Source: Aggregatibacter kilianii (GTDB taxonomy: Bacteria > Pseudomonadota > Gammaproteobacteria > Enterobacterales > Pasteurellaceae). Taken from it: DNA of 64,000 nt. Below the pieces are notes generated by a model that had not been told where the DNA came from, searched no databases, and was given only the letters and a program-made list of their open reading frames with translations. Where the stretch lies: contig NZ_NRCJ01000002.1 of assembly GCF_003129965.1 (NCBI RefSeq), forward strand, positions 1-64,000, given 5' to 3'. Positions 18,380 through 30,245 of this stretch are shown here, piece by piece; position 1 is the stretch's first letter; each line of letters begins with the position of its first letter. The position numbers and the translations under genes were made by a program.

Positions 18380-19066
18380 ATGAATACAGCATTATTATCC
18401 TGCCAAAATATCAGTAAATCTTACCTTGAAGGCACACAGCAAACGGAAGTGTTGAAACAGGTTTCTTTTGCCATGCAGCCGGGCGAGTTGGTCGCTATCG
18501 TGGGCAGTTCCGGTTCGGGCAAAAGCACGCTGTTGCACACCTTGGGCGGTTTGGATCAACCGAGTAGCGGTGAGGTGTTTATCAAAGGGCAATCGTTGCA
18601 ACAAATGAACCCGAATGCCTTGGCGAAATTGCGCAATCAATATTTAGGCTTCGTATATCAGTTTCATCATTTGATGGCGGATTTCACCGCACTTGAGAAC
18701 GTGATGATGCCGATGCTCATCGGGCAACAAAACAAAACAGAAGCGCAAGGGCGCGCCGAGCAGATCTTAAGTGCGGTCGGTTTACAGCACAGAATTTCAC
18801 ATCGTCCTTCCGCCTTGTCCGGTGGGGAGCGTCAACGGGTGGCGATTGCCCGCGCCTTGGTGAATAATCCGGCGTTGGTGCTGGCGGACGAACCCACGGG
18901 AAATTTGGATCACAAAACCACAGAAAGCATTTTTGAGCTGATTCAACAGCTCAATCAAGAAAAACATATCGCCTTTTTATTGGTGACCCATGATTTAAGT
19001 TTGGCGGAAAAATTGAATCGCCGTTTAATCATGCAAGACGGCGTGCTACGCGAGGAAAATGCCTGA
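18380..19066 (+). CDS. lolD: Lipoprotein-releasing ABC transporter ATPase LolD
   Basis: ATPase of LolCDE, 228 residues, MacB/LolD subfamily. Walker A is [18 protein letters not shown], the signature [15 protein letters not shown], and Walker [13 protein letters not shown], which is the TGNLD form typical of LolD. The stop overlaps the lolE start by one base, so the two are translationally coupled. Confidence 0.94.
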   Translation: MNTALLSCQNISKSYLEGTQQTEVLKQVSFAMQPGELVAIVGSSGSGKSTLLHTLGGLDQPSSGEVFIKGQSLQQMNPNALAKLRNQYLGFVYQFHHLMADFTALENVMMPMLIGQQNKTEAQGRAEQILSAVGLQHRISHRPSALSGGERQRVAIARALVNNPALVLADEPTGNLDHKTTESIFELIQQLNQEKHIAFLLVTHDLSLAEKLNRRLIMQDGVLREENA

Positions 19067-20316
19067 TGAATACGCCATTTTTTATCAGCTGGCGTTATCA
19101 GCGCAGTAAGCATAAAAATCGTCTGGTGTCGCTGATAGCCTTCTTTTCCAGCATGGGCATCGCCTTGGGCGTGGCGGTGTTGATTATCGGCTTGAGTGCC
19201 ATGAACGGTTTTGAGCGCGAGCTGAATCAACGCATTTTGGCGGTGGTGCCGCACGCGGAAATTATTTCTGCACCCGGACAAGGCGATGTGCCCATCAATC
19301 ATTGGCAGAATCTGGCGTCCAAACTCAAACAAAATCCACAGATTACCGGCATTTCGCCTTTTGTGAGTTTTACCGCCTTGGTGGAAAACGGCTCAAAATT
19401 AAAAGTGGTACAAATTAAAGGCGTGGAAACGGCGCTACAGGATCAGGTGAGCTCCCTAGGGCGTTTCGTGTTAAATCAAGGTTGGCAGAATTTTGCACAA
19501 AACGGCGGATTAGTGCTTGGTTCAGGCATTGCACGGGATTTGGACGTGCAGGAAGGCGATTGGGTTTCGCTCTTGATTTCTCAGCAAAAAGGTTCGGAGA
19601 ATCTCACACAGCCTTTGCGTGAACGCATTCAAGTAACCGGCATTTTGCGTTTAGACGGTCAGCTTGATCACAGTTATGCCTTAATGCCCTTGGCGCAGGC
19701 GCAGCAACTGATGAATTATCAGGCGGATCAAGTGAGTGGCGTGGAGCTAAAAACCGCCGATCCTTTTAGTGTGCAAAACATGGATTATGCCATGTTGCAG
19801 GATTACCCGCAGATGTTGTATCTGCAAAACTGGATCAGCAAATTCGGCTATATGTACCGCGACATTCAGCTGATTCGCACGGTGATGTACATTGCCATGG
19901 TGCTGGTGATTGGTGTCGCCTGTTTTAACATCGTTTCTACTTTAATCATGGCGGTAAAAGACAAAGCCGGTGACATTGCCATCATGCGCACCCTCGGCGC
20001 GAATAATGCTTTCATTAAACGTATTTTTATTTGGTACGGCTTACAGGCAGGCATGAAAGGCTGTTTGATCGGCATTGTGTTGGGCGTCATTTTAGCGTTA
20101 AATTTAACCGCACTTATTCAAGGCTTGGAAGGTTTAATCGGCAGAAAATTATTGTCTGACGGCATTTATTTCGTGGACTTCCTGCCGACGGAGTTACATT
20201 GGCAGGATGTCTTGTTGGTGTTGATTTCTGCATTAGTACTGAGCTTATGCGCCAGCCTTTATCCGGCAAATCGTGCGGCGAAGTTACAACCGGCACAAGT
20301 GTTAAGTAGCCATTAA
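19066..20316 (+). CDS. lolE: Lipoprotein-releasing ABC transporter permease LolE
   Basis: Second permease of LolCDE, 416 residues, paralogous to LolC. The N-terminal helix is SSMGIALGVAVLIIGLSAMNGFE, and the C-terminal helices end in SLYPANRAAKLQPAQVLSSH. LolE is the subunit that first binds the outgoing lipoprotein in E. coli. Last gene of the lol operon; aroG follows after a gap that carries its own promoter and operator. Confidence 0.93.
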   Translation: MNTPFFISWRYQRSKHKNRLVSLIAFFSSMGIALGVAVLIIGLSAMNGFERELNQRILAVVPHAEIISAPGQGDVPINHWQNLASKLKQNPQITGISPFVSFTALVENGSKLKVVQIKGVETALQDQVSSLGRFVLNQGWQNFAQNGGLVLGSGIARDLDVQEGDWVSLLISQQKGSENLTQPLRERIQVTGILRLDGQLDHSYALMPLAQAQQLMNYQADQVSGVELKTADPFSVQNMDYAMLQDYPQMLYLQNWISKFGYMYRDIQLIRTVMYIAMVLVIGVACFNIVSTLIMAVKDKAGDIAIMRTLGANNAFIKRIFIWYGLQAGMKGCLIGIVLGVILALNLTALIQGLEGLIGRKLLSDGIYFVDFLPTELHWQDVLLVLISALVLSLCASLYPANRAAKLQPAQVLSSH

Positions 20317-20323
20317 GAAGAAA

Positions 20324-20347
20324 TATAATAAACTAGTTTACTAGTAC
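20324..20347 (+). promoter_or_regulatory. TrpR operator with overlapping -10 element upstream of aroG
   Basis: AACTAGTTTACTAGTAC at 20331-20347 matches the E. coli TrpR operator core (ACTAGTT-ACTAGT), as two inverted CTAGT arms. A TATAAT -10 hexamer lies directly upstream at 20324-20329, so repressor binding would cover the start of transcription. This implies tryptophan-responsive control of this DAHP synthase. I see no comparable site elsewhere in the window. Confidence 0.8.
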
Positions 20348-20418
20348 AAATTATGGTGGTAGAGTGATATCACTTTTTTCGGTAAGTTTAAAATTTGTTG
20401 TATTTAAGAGAGTGAACA

Positions 20419-21501
20419 ATGAACACAAAAAACGATATTTCCATTGAAAATGACGACACGCGTATTGGCGAAATTGAACAGGTATTACCACCGATTGCGT
20501 TGTTAGAAAAATACCCGGCAAGCAAAATTGCGGCGAAAACCGTAGAAAATGCCCGTAAAGAGGCGCATAAAATTATTCATGGCGGCGATGATCGTTTGCT
20601 TGTGATTATCGGGCCTTGCTCCATTCACGATCCGAAAGCGGCGTTAGAATACGCCCAACGTATTAAATTAATGCGTGACAAATATCAGGATACCTTACAA
20701 ATCATCATGCGCGTGTATTTTGAAAAACCGCGTACCACCGTGGGTTGGAAAGGCTTAATTAATGACCCGCACTTAAACAATACCTATGCGTTAAATGACG
20801 GGTTGCGTATGGCGCGTAAATTATTGTCGGACATTAACGATTTAACCGTGCCGACCGCCGGTGAGTTTTTGGATATGATTACTCCGCAATATTTGGCGGA
20901 TTTCATGAGCTGGGGCGCTATCGGGGCGAGAACCACCGAATCGCAAGTGCACCGTGAATTGGCTTCCGGTTTATCTTGTGCCGTGGGCTTTAAAAATGCG
21001 ACCAACGGCGGCGTAAAAATCGCTTTAGACGCCATCGGCGCCGCTGAAGCACCGCACCATTTCCTCTCCGTGACAAAATTCGGTCATTCCGCCATTGTTT
21101 CCACCAAAGGCAACGAAGACTGCCACATTATTTTACGCGGCGGCGACAACGGTCCGAATTACAGTGAAAAAGACGTGAGCGAAGTTTGTGCGGAACTTGA
21201 CAAAGCAGGCTATACACCGCATGTGATGGTGGATTTCAGCCATGCCAACAGCAGCAAACAATTCAAAAAACAATTGGATGTCAGCCATGAAGTGGCACGC
21301 CAAATCGCCTCCGGTTCCGATAAAATTTTCGGCGTGATGATTGAAAGCCACTTGGTCGAAGGTCGTCAGGATTTGGTTGAAGGCAAAGAGTTGACTTACG
21401 GGCAAAGTATCACCGACAGCTGTATCGGCTGGGAAGACAGCGAAAACGTCTTGCAGGAATTGTCCGACGCGGTGGCGGCAAGACGCAAATTAAACGGCTG
21501 A
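20419..21501 (+). CDS. aroG: 3-deoxy-7-phosphoheptulonate synthase (class I)
   Basis: First enzyme of the shikimate pathway, joining phosphoenolpyruvate and erythrose 4-phosphate. At 360 residues it is an AroG/F/H-type enzyme. Motifs are the active-site IIGPCSIHDPKAALEYA, GARTTESQVHRELASGLSCAVGFKN, and the metal-binding HVMVDFSHANSSK. It starts with the ATG at 20419 behind GAGAG. Which amino acid inhibits it cannot be read safely from the sequence. The TrpR operator upstream points to transcriptional control by tryptophan. Confidence 0.93.
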   Translation: MNTKNDISIENDDTRIGEIEQVLPPIALLEKYPASKIAAKTVENARKEAHKIIHGGDDRLLVIIGPCSIHDPKAALEYAQRIKLMRDKYQDTLQIIMRVYFEKPRTTVGWKGLINDPHLNNTYALNDGLRMARKLLSDINDLTVPTAGEFLDMITPQYLADFMSWGAIGARTTESQVHRELASGLSCAVGFKNATNGGVKIALDAIGAAEAPHHFLSVTKFGHSAIVSTKGNEDCHIILRGGDNGPNYSEKDVSEVCAELDKAGYTPHVMVDFSHANSSKQFKKQLDVSHEVARQIASGSDKIFGVMIESHLVEGRQDLVEGKELTYGQSITDSCIGWEDSENVLQELSDAVAARRKLNG

Positions 21502-21529
21502 TTTCTCTGTTAATCGGTTCCCGTTAAAG

Positions 21530-21575
21530 AAAAAGTGCGGTGGATTTTCGCAGCGAATTTCCACCGCACTTTTTT
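21530..21575. terminator. Inverted USS pair acting as terminator after aroG
   Basis: AAAAGTGCGGTGGA (from 21530) pairs with TCCACCGCACTTTT (from 21560) and is followed by T residues. Two USS in opposite orientation form the stem, a usual Pasteurellaceae arrangement. Confidence 0.85.
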
Positions 21576-21647
21576 GTATTTTTAAGTTAAACCGCCCCCG
21601 GATTTGGTATATCATATAACGACTTTTTTCCATTAACCGAGGTAACG

Positions 21648-23054
21648 ATGGCGTCTAAGAATTCACCTCCTGCAAAAGAACAAAACACCACCAATTTAAA
21701 CATTCCCCCTCATTCCATCGAAGCCGAACAAGCGGTGTTGGGCAGTATTTTATTGAATAATTCTTATTGGGATGATGTGGCGGAAAATGTGGTGAAGGAG
21801 GATTTTTACCGTTTTGAACACCGCCTGATTTTTGAGGAAATGGAAAAACTCATCGCGCAACAGGCGCCGGTGGATTTAATTACTTTGGAACAGGCGCTGA
21901 AAAGTCGCGAGGTGATTGAACAGGTGGGCGGTTTTGCCTATTTGGCGGAGCTTTCCAATAACACGCCAAGTGCCGCCAATGTGGTGGCGTATGCCAATGT
22001 AGTGCGGGAAAAGGCGATCATGCGCGAATTGATTTCCGTGGGGAACAAAATTGCGCAAAACAGCTATTCGCCGAAAGGACAGGATGTTAAACATTTGTTG
22101 GACGAAGCGGAGCGCGAAGTCTTCGCCATCGCCGAAAAACGCACCTCCGGCAATGAAGGTCCGCAAAATATTATCGCCATTCTTGAAAACACCATTAGCA
22201 AAATCGAACAACTCAGCCAAACCAAAGATCATTCCGGCGTCACAGGCGTTTCCACTGGATTTAAAGATTTAGACAAGAAAACCGCCGGTTTGCAGAAATC
22301 CGATTTGATTATCGTCGCGGCGCGTCCTTCTATGGGGAAAACCACCTTTGCCATGAACCTGTGTGAAAATGCGGCGTTAGGCAGTGAAAAACCGGTGTTG
22401 GTATTTAGCCTTGAGATGCCGGCGGAGCAAATCATGATGCGTAGCCTTGCGTCACTTTCCCGCGTAGATCAAACCAAAATTCGTACCGGTCAGGGCTTGG
22501 ATGATAACGACTGGGCGAAAATTTCCAGCACCATGGGCGTGCTTGCCAAAAAACCAAATTTGTTTATTGATGACTCCTCAGGTTTAACGCCGACGGAGCT
22601 ACGCTCCCGCGCCAGACGGGTTTACCGAGAAAATAACGGGTTAAGTTTAATCATGGTGGATTATCTTCAATTAATGCGCGCACCGGCATTTTCCGATAAC
22701 CGTACCTTGGAAATCGCGGAAATTTCCCGCTCGTTAAAAGCCTTGGCGAAAGAACTGGAAGTGCCGGTGATCGCCCTGTCACAATTAAACCGTACGTTGG
22801 AAAACCGTCAGGACAAACGCCCGGTAAACTCGGATTTACGGGAGTCCGGATCCATTGAGCAAGACGCGGATTTGATTATGTTTATTTATCGTGACGAAGT
22901 GTATAACCGCGAATCGGAAGAAAAGGGCATTGCGGAAATCATTATCGGTAAACAGCGTAACGGTCCGATCGGGCGGGTGAAGCTGGCGTTCCAAGGGCAG
23001 TTTTCCCGTTTTGATAATTTGGCGGAACATCATCATTACGATGACGAATATTAA
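21648..23054 (+). CDS. dnaB: Replicative DNA helicase DnaB
   Basis: Hexameric 5'-3' helicase of the replication fork, 468 residues. The N-terminal domain carries PHSIEAEQAVLGSILL. The RecA-like motor has Walker A in AARPSMGKTTFAMN and Walker B in LIMVDYLQLM, followed by SQLNRTLENR and the arginine-finger region RESGSIEQDADLI. It contains no intein. It precedes alr and pgi on the same strand, as in H. influenzae. Confidence 0.97.
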   Translation: MASKNSPPAKEQNTTNLNIPPHSIEAEQAVLGSILLNNSYWDDVAENVVKEDFYRFEHRLIFEEMEKLIAQQAPVDLITLEQALKSREVIEQVGGFAYLAELSNNTPSAANVVAYANVVREKAIMRELISVGNKIAQNSYSPKGQDVKHLLDEAEREVFAIAEKRTSGNEGPQNIIAILENTISKIEQLSQTKDHSGVTGVSTGFKDLDKKTAGLQKSDLIIVAARPSMGKTTFAMNLCENAALGSEKPVLVFSLEMPAEQIMMRSLASLSRVDQTKIRTGQGLDDNDWAKISSTMGVLAKKPNLFIDDSSGLTPTELRSRARRVYRENNGLSLIMVDYLQLMRAPAFSDNRTLEIAEISRSLKALAKELEVPVIALSQLNRTLENRQDKRPVNSDLRESGSIEQDADLIMFIYRDEVYNRESEEKGIAEIIIGKQRNGPIGRVKLAFQGQFSRFDNLAEHHHYDDEY

Positions 23055-23081
23055 ATAACAGAAATTGTAAAGAGATAAAAA

Positions 23082-24164
23082 ATGCACATGAAACCTGCAA
23101 CAGCCAAAATCAGTTCTGTTGCTTTAAAACACAATATTCAAACCATTAAACAAAAAGCCCCGGAAAGTAAAATCATTGCGGTGGTGAAAGCCAATGCCTA
23201 CGGTCACGGCGTGGTGTTTGTGTCCTCCGCCGTAGAAAGCTTGGTGGACTGCTTCGGCGTAGCGCGTTTGGAAGAGGCGTTAAAATTACGCTCCAGCGGC
23301 ATCACCAAACCGATTTTGCTTTTGGAAGGTTTTTTCTCCTCAAAAGATTTGCCGATTCTGGCGGTCAACAATATTCAAACCGTGGTGCACAGCAAAGAAC
23401 AGTTGGACGCGCTGGAGAAAGCGAAAACCCCGAATCCGATCAAAGTCTGGCTAAAAATTGATACCGGCATGCACCGTTTGGGTGTACATTTGGACGAAGT
23501 AGATGTCTTCTATCAAAAATTGAAATCCTTGCCTTGTGTGGATTCGAACATCGGCTTCGTCAGCCATTTCAGCCGAGCCGACGAACTGGAATGCGGTTAC
23601 ACGGAAAAACAATTAGCCCGCTTTTTACAGGCGACGGAAGGCAAATCCGGCGAACGTAGTATTTCCGCCTCCGGAGGCATTTTATTCTGGCAGGACGCCC
23701 ATCTGGATTGGATCCGTCCGGGTATTATTATGTACGGCATTTCGCCGAACAATACCGCCGGCAAAGAATACGGCTTAATTCCGGTGATGAATCTGACTTC
23801 TTCTTTAATTGCCGTGCGTGACCATAAAAAAGACGAACCGGTGGGCTACGGCGGCGTTTGGGTGAGTGAAAAAGACACCAAAATCGGCGTGGTGGCGATC
23901 GGTTACGGCGACGGCTATCCGCGTGACGTACCGGAAGGCACACCGGTGTATCTTAACGGCCGTCGCGTGCCGATCGTAGGTAAAGTGTCTATGGATATGC
24001 TTACCGTGGATCTGGGCGCAGACAGTCAGGACAAAGTCGGCGATGAAGTGATTCTGTGGGGCAAAGAATTGCCTATTGAAGAAATCGCAGCAATTACCGG
24101 CATTATCAGTTATGAATTAATCACCAAATTAACACCGCGTGTTTTAACCGAATACATTGATTAA
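23082..24164 (+). CDS. alr: Alanine racemase
   Basis: PLP enzyme making D-alanine for peptidoglycan, 360 residues. The PLP lysine lies in IAVVKANAYGHG near residue 36. The barrel residues in WLKIDTGMHRLG and the second catalytic tyrosine in GYGDGYPRDVP are present. The start at 23082 is kept because related Haemophilus proteins begin two residues before KPATAKISS; ATG 23088 is an alternative. Follows dnaB by 27 bp. Confidence 0.95.
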   Translation: MHMKPATAKISSVALKHNIQTIKQKAPESKIIAVVKANAYGHGVVFVSSAVESLVDCFGVARLEEALKLRSSGITKPILLLEGFFSSKDLPILAVNNIQTVVHSKEQLDALEKAKTPNPIKVWLKIDTGMHRLGVHLDEVDVFYQKLKSLPCVDSNIGFVSHFSRADELECGYTEKQLARFLQATEGKSGERSISASGGILFWQDAHLDWIRPGIIMYGISPNNTAGKEYGLIPVMNLTSSLIAVRDHKKDEPVGYGGVWVSEKDTKIGVVAIGYGDGYPRDVPEGTPVYLNGRRVPIVGKVSMDMLTVDLGADSQDKVGDEVILWGKELPIEEIAAITGIISYELITKLTPRVLTEYID

Positions 24165-24184
24165 ATTTCATCGATTAAGTTTAA

Positions 24185-25843
<1,659 letters not shown>

Positions 25844-25861
25844 TTCAGTCTGATTGGCAAT

Positions 25862-25903
25862 AAAGTGCGGTCAAAAAACGCAGAGAATTTTGACCGCACT
25901 TTT
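25862..25903. terminator. Inverted USS pair acting as terminator after pgi
   Basis: AAAGTGCGGTCAAAA (25862-25876) is perfectly complementary to TTTTGACCGCACTTT (25888-25902). Confidence 0.85.
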
Positions 25904-25982
25904 GCTTTTCTTACTGCCTGCAAAGGAATTTTATGCTAGAATTCGCGCGCTATTTTTCATTAACATCACAATAGGAAAGAAC

Positions 25983-26456
25983 ATGAAAGTTTTAGAAGGT
26001 AATATCGCCGCACCAAAAGCAAAAGTCGCCGTGGTTATCAGCCGTTTTAACAGTTTTATCAACGAAAGCCTGCTTGAAGGCGCCCTTGACGCGTTAAAAC
26101 GCATCGGTCAGGTTAAAGATGACAACATCACTTTAGTACGCGTGCCGGGTGCGTATGAATTGCCTTTAGTGGCACGTCGTTTGGCGGAAAGCAAAAAATT
26201 CGATGCTATCGTTGCCTTAGGTACGGTCATTCGTGGTGGCACAGCGCATTTTGAATATGTGGCGGGCGAGGCCAGCAGCGGTTTAGGCAAAGTGGCGATG
26301 GAGTCCGAAATTCCTGTGGCATTCGGCGTATTAACCACCGAAAACATCGAACAAGCCATTGAGCGCGCAGGTACCAAAGCCGGTAATAAAGGCGCGGAAG
26401 CCGCGTTAGTCGCATTGGAAATGTACAATCTTTTAAATCAAATTCAGGCTGCGTAA
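25983..26456 (+). CDS. ribH: 6,7-dimethyl-8-ribityllumazine synthase
   Basis: Penultimate step of riboflavin synthesis, 157 residues, forming icosahedral or pentameric shells. Motifs are [28 protein letters not shown] and [16 protein letters not shown], where the histidine is the general acid. The start ATG 25983 follows AGGAAAG; the frame upstream of it runs through the terminator and is not coding. It heads a ribH-nusB-thiL-pgpA-rhtB-dapB run. Confidence 0.95.
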   Translation: MKVLEGNIAAPKAKVAVVISRFNSFINESLLEGALDALKRIGQVKDDNITLVRVPGAYELPLVARRLAESKKFDAIVALGTVIRGGTAHFEYVAGEASSGLGKVAMESEIPVAFGVLTTENIEQAIERAGTKAGNKGAEAALVALEMYNLLNQIQAA

Positions 26457-26462
26457 ATCACA

Positions 26463-26888
26463 ATGGCTGAACAAACAAAAAAAATCTCTCCACGTCGTCG
26501 CGCCCGTGAGTGTGCCGTTCAGGCGTTGTATTCTTGGGCGGTTTCGCAAAACTCACCGGAAATCGTGGAACTCAATTTCATGACCGAGCAGGACATGAAA
26601 GGCGTGGATAAGCCTTATTTCCGCAAATTATTTCGTCAAACTGTAGAAAACGTGGATGCGGTGGAGCGCACCATGCAGGGCTATTTGGATCGAGGTTTAG
26701 ATGAATTGGATCCTATCGAAAAAGCCATTTTGCGTTTGGCGGTGTATGAGCTTCAATTTGAAGCGGACGTGCCGTACAAAGTGGTCATCAATGAAGCCAT
26801 TGAAGTGGCGAAAGTGTTCGGCGCGGACGAAAGCCATAAATATATCAACGGCGTATTAGACAAAATCGCACCTGTGGTGCGCGCTTAA
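26463..26888 (+). CDS. nusB: Transcription antitermination factor NusB
   Basis: RNA-binding helical protein of 141 residues that with NusE recognises boxA in rRNA operons. [18 protein letters not shown] near the N-terminus and [19 protein letters not shown], then [30 protein letters not shown], are the standard blocks. It starts 6 bp after ribH, the usual gene pairing. Confidence 0.95.
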   Translation: MAEQTKKISPRRRARECAVQALYSWAVSQNSPEIVELNFMTEQDMKGVDKPYFRKLFRQTVENVDAVERTMQGYLDRGLDELDPIEKAILRLAVYELQFEADVPYKVVINEAIEVAKVFGADESHKYINGVLDKIAPVVRA

Positions 26889-26906
26889 ACCACGCAGGGA
26901 GGCAGT

Positions 26907-27890
26907 ATGTGTGAAGGTGAATTCGATATTATTCAGCGTTATTTTACTGCCTCCAAGCGCTCTCCGCGTAAAGACGTGGTGCTTTCGGTGGGCGATGATT
27001 GTGCGATTACCGAGCTTAACACCAATCAACATTTAGCCATTACCACCGACACCATGGTGGAAAACATCCATTTCCTGCCGAGCATTCGTCCCGCCGATTT
27101 AGCCTATAAAGCAGTCGCCACCAATTTGAGCGATCTCGCTTCCATGGGCGCCGAACCCGCGTGGATTTCCTTGGCGCTAACCTTGCCGAAAATCGATCAT
27201 GATTGGCTGGCGGAATTCAGCGAAAGTTTCTTTGCCATTCTTGATCATTACAACGTGGATCTTATCGGCGGCGATACCACCAAAGGTCCGCTAGGATTAA
27301 CCATCACTGCGCAAGGCATTATTGCGAAAAATAAAGGTTTGTGCCGTCATCAGGCAAAAGTCGGGGATTGGATTTATGTGTCCGGTACGTTGGGCGACAG
27401 CGCGGCAGGCTTATCCTTTATTCTGCAAGACAAAAGTGCGGTCAATTCTGCGCAAGAATTTTTAATCCGACGCCATTTGCGCCCGACGCCGCGTGTGTTA
27501 CTCGGTTTGGAGCTTTCCGTATCCGGCTTGGCAAATGCGGCAATCGACATTTCCGACGGCTTGGTCGCCGATTTAGGGCATATTTTGGAACGCAGCCAGT
27601 GCGGCGCAATGATTGAATTAGACAAACTGCCGCTTTCCGCCGAGATCGTCAGCGAATTCGGTTTAGCGCAAGCGGAGCAGTTCGCCTTATCGGGCGGCGA
27701 AGATTATGAACTTTGCTTTACCGTGTCCGACAGCAATATTACCAAATTAGAAAAAGCCTTGGCGCATCTCGGCGTGCCTTATACCTGTATCGGACAAATT
27801 CGTCATGCGGGCAAAAAACGCATTCAATTCCAACGAAACGGACAGCCGGTAGAACTTGAGTTACCGCGCGGTTTCGATCATTTCAAATAG
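26907..27890 (+). CDS. thiL: Thiamine-monophosphate kinase
   Basis: Phosphorylates thiamine monophosphate to the active diphosphate; PurM-like fold, 327 residues. Acidic metal ligands are visible in SVGDDCAIT and TTDTMVENIHFL, then NLSDLASMGAEP and GGDTTKG. The C-terminal domain has IDISDGLVADLGHI and GGEDYELCFT. GGGAGG before the ATG at 26907 fixes the start. Confidence 0.95.
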   Translation: MCEGEFDIIQRYFTASKRSPRKDVVLSVGDDCAITELNTNQHLAITTDTMVENIHFLPSIRPADLAYKAVATNLSDLASMGAEPAWISLALTLPKIDHDWLAEFSESFFAILDHYNVDLIGGDTTKGPLGLTITAQGIIAKNKGLCRHQAKVGDWIYVSGTLGDSAAGLSFILQDKSAVNSAQEFLIRRHLRPTPRVLLGLELSVSGLANAAIDISDGLVADLGHILERSQCGAMIELDKLPLSAEIVSEFGLAQAEQFALSGGEDYELCFTVSDSNITKLEKALAHLGVPYTCIGQIRHAGKKRIQFQRNGQPVELELPRGFDHFK

Positions 27891-27900
27891 GTTTTAACTT

Positions 27901-28392
27901 ATGACTGCACCACAAAATCCCCTGGAGCGGGTGAATTTGCGTAATCCTATTCATTTTCTGGCGCTCGGTTTCGGCTCCGGTTTATTGCGCCCGGCGCCCG
28001 GTACGTGGGGCAGTTTGGCGGGTGTGGTGTTAGGTGCATTGTTGTTGCCCTGGCTCGGTGCAAAAACATTTTTAATTTTGACCGCACTTTGCTTCTTCAT
28101 CGGCGTTTGGTTATGCGAACGCACCAGTCACGACATGGGCGTGCACGATCACGGCAGCATCGTATGGGATGAAATCGTGGCGGTTTTCTTGGTACTGTTA
28201 GCTGTGCCGCAAATTTCATGGTTCTGGTGCGCCGTGGCTTTCGTCACTTTCCGCGTGTTTGATATTTTAAAACCTTACCCGATTCGCTATTTCGACGAAA
28301 AGCTCACCAACGGCTTCGGCATTATGGCAGATGACATTCTGGCGGCGGGGTACAGCATTCTCGTCATCTTCGCACTAGCGCATTTTATCTAG
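27901..28392 (+). CDS. pgpA: Phosphatidylglycerophosphatase A
   Basis: Inner-membrane enzyme that dephosphorylates phosphatidylglycerol phosphate, 163 residues with about three to four hydrophobic segments. HFLALGFGSGLLRPAPGTWGS and the acidic WDEIVAVF are the family's conserved positions, with FRVFDILKPYPIRYFDEK. Sits 10 bp behind thiL. Confidence 0.93.
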   Translation: MTAPQNPLERVNLRNPIHFLALGFGSGLLRPAPGTWGSLAGVVLGALLLPWLGAKTFLILTALCFFIGVWLCERTSHDMGVHDHGSIVWDEIVAVFLVLLAVPQISWFWCAVAFVTFRVFDILKPYPIRYFDEKLTNGFGIMADDILAAGYSILVIFALAHFI

Positions 28393-28400
28393 GAAACGCC

Positions 28401-29021
28401 ATGTTAAATTTAATGTTCGTTCATTTAATGGGATTGCTTTCGCCGGGGCCGGATTTCTTTTATGTGAGCCGTGTGGCGGCAATCAGCTCGCGGCGCACGG
28501 CGGTGTATGGCGTTATCGGGATTACTCTCGGCGTGTTCATTTGGGCGACTGCCGCTGTGTTAGGGCTAGCAATTGTATTTAAAACCACGCCGGCATTGCA
28601 AGGCGTAGTGATGGCATTGGGCGGCAGCTATTTATTTTACCTCGGCGTAAAAATGGCACGGGTGAAAACCAATGCGGTGTTTGATGATGCCGACCAAACC
28701 CAGAAAAGCAATTCCAAAAATGAAATTGTCAAAGGCTTGTTGGTGAATTTATCCAACGCCAAAGTGGTAATTTATTTCAGCAGCGTGATGTCCTTTGTGT
28801 TGGTCAACATCACCGAAACGCGGCAAATTTTGACCGCACTTTTGATTATCACCGTGGAGACGTTCGTTTATTTTTACGTCATTTCCATTTTATTTTCACG
28901 CCCCATTGCCAAACGTTTTTATAGCCAATACAGCCGCTATATTGACAATGTATCGGGTGTGATCTTTATTTTATTCGGCATCTACTTAATTTATAGTGGT
29001 GCGATGAAAATGTTAGGTTAA
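28401..29021 (+). CDS. LysE/RhtB family amino-acid exporter
   Basis: A 206-residue inner-membrane protein with six predicted hydrophobic segments. The LysE/RhtB signature MGLLSPGPDFFYVSRVAAISSRRTA is at the N-terminus, and GLLVNLSNAKVVIYF is in the middle. Homoserine, threonine or another amino acid could be the cargo; the sequence does not say. It occupies the same slot in H. influenzae, between pgpA and dapB. Confidence 0.88.
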   Translation: MLNLMFVHLMGLLSPGPDFFYVSRVAAISSRRTAVYGVIGITLGVFIWATAAVLGLAIVFKTTPALQGVVMALGGSYLFYLGVKMARVKTNAVFDDADQTQKSNSKNEIVKGLLVNLSNAKVVIYFSSVMSFVLVNITETRQILTALLIITVETFVYFYVISILFSRPIAKRFYSQYSRYIDNVSGVIFILFGIYLIYSGAMKMLG

Positions 29022-29855
<834 letters not shown>

Positions 29856-29877
29856 GTCAAAAAACATTGTTTTTTGT

Positions 29878-29911
29878 GACCGCACTTTAAATACGTATTT
29901 AAAGTGCGGTC
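29878..29911. terminator. Perfect USS palindrome, bidirectional terminator between dapB and yfaE
   Basis: All 34 bases form one perfect palindrome: two USS cores with their AT extensions, joined at the centre AATACGTATT. A T-run follows at 29912-29918 on the + strand, and an A-rich tract lies upstream for the other strand. Confidence 0.9.
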
Positions 29912-29927
29912 GTTTTTTTAAGTGTTT

Positions 29928-30176
29928 TTACAATTCAATTTCCAAATCTTCTTCCACCCGACAACAACATAATAAAATTTCATCTTTCTGTAAAAAGGCT
30001 AAAGGTGTTTCCGCGTAGGACACTTTGCCTTTTTTTATTTTTACCCGGCAGGAGCCGCAATAGCCGCTGCGGCATTGGTATTCATGGTGAATGCCGTGTT
30101 GTTCCAAGCGGTCGAGGAGTGGGATGCGGTTGTCGTGTTCGATGGTTTGTCGGTGGTGTAATAAATGGATTTTCAT
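29928..30176 (-). CDS. yfaE: 2Fe-2S ferredoxin-like protein YfaE
   Basis: An 82-residue plant-type [2Fe-2S] ferredoxin with ligands in CRSGYCGSCR (C-x4-C-x2-C) and a fourth cysteine in the CCC near residue 72. In E. coli YfaE reduces the diferric centre of NrdB and regenerates its tyrosyl radical, and its gene lies directly after nrdB. Here an SLC13 transporter gene separates the two, but strand and order are kept. Confidence 0.88.
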   Translation of the reverse strand: MKIHLLHHRQTIEHDNRIPLLDRLEQHGIHHEYQCRSGYCGSCRVKIKKGKVSYAETPLAFLQKDEILLCCCRVEEDLEIEL

Positions 30177-30245
30177 GATCGTTAAAATAAAAAAAGAGCA
30201 GCTAGGAGACTGCTCTAAATAGCGTTGAACGTATTGTAATTGAAA

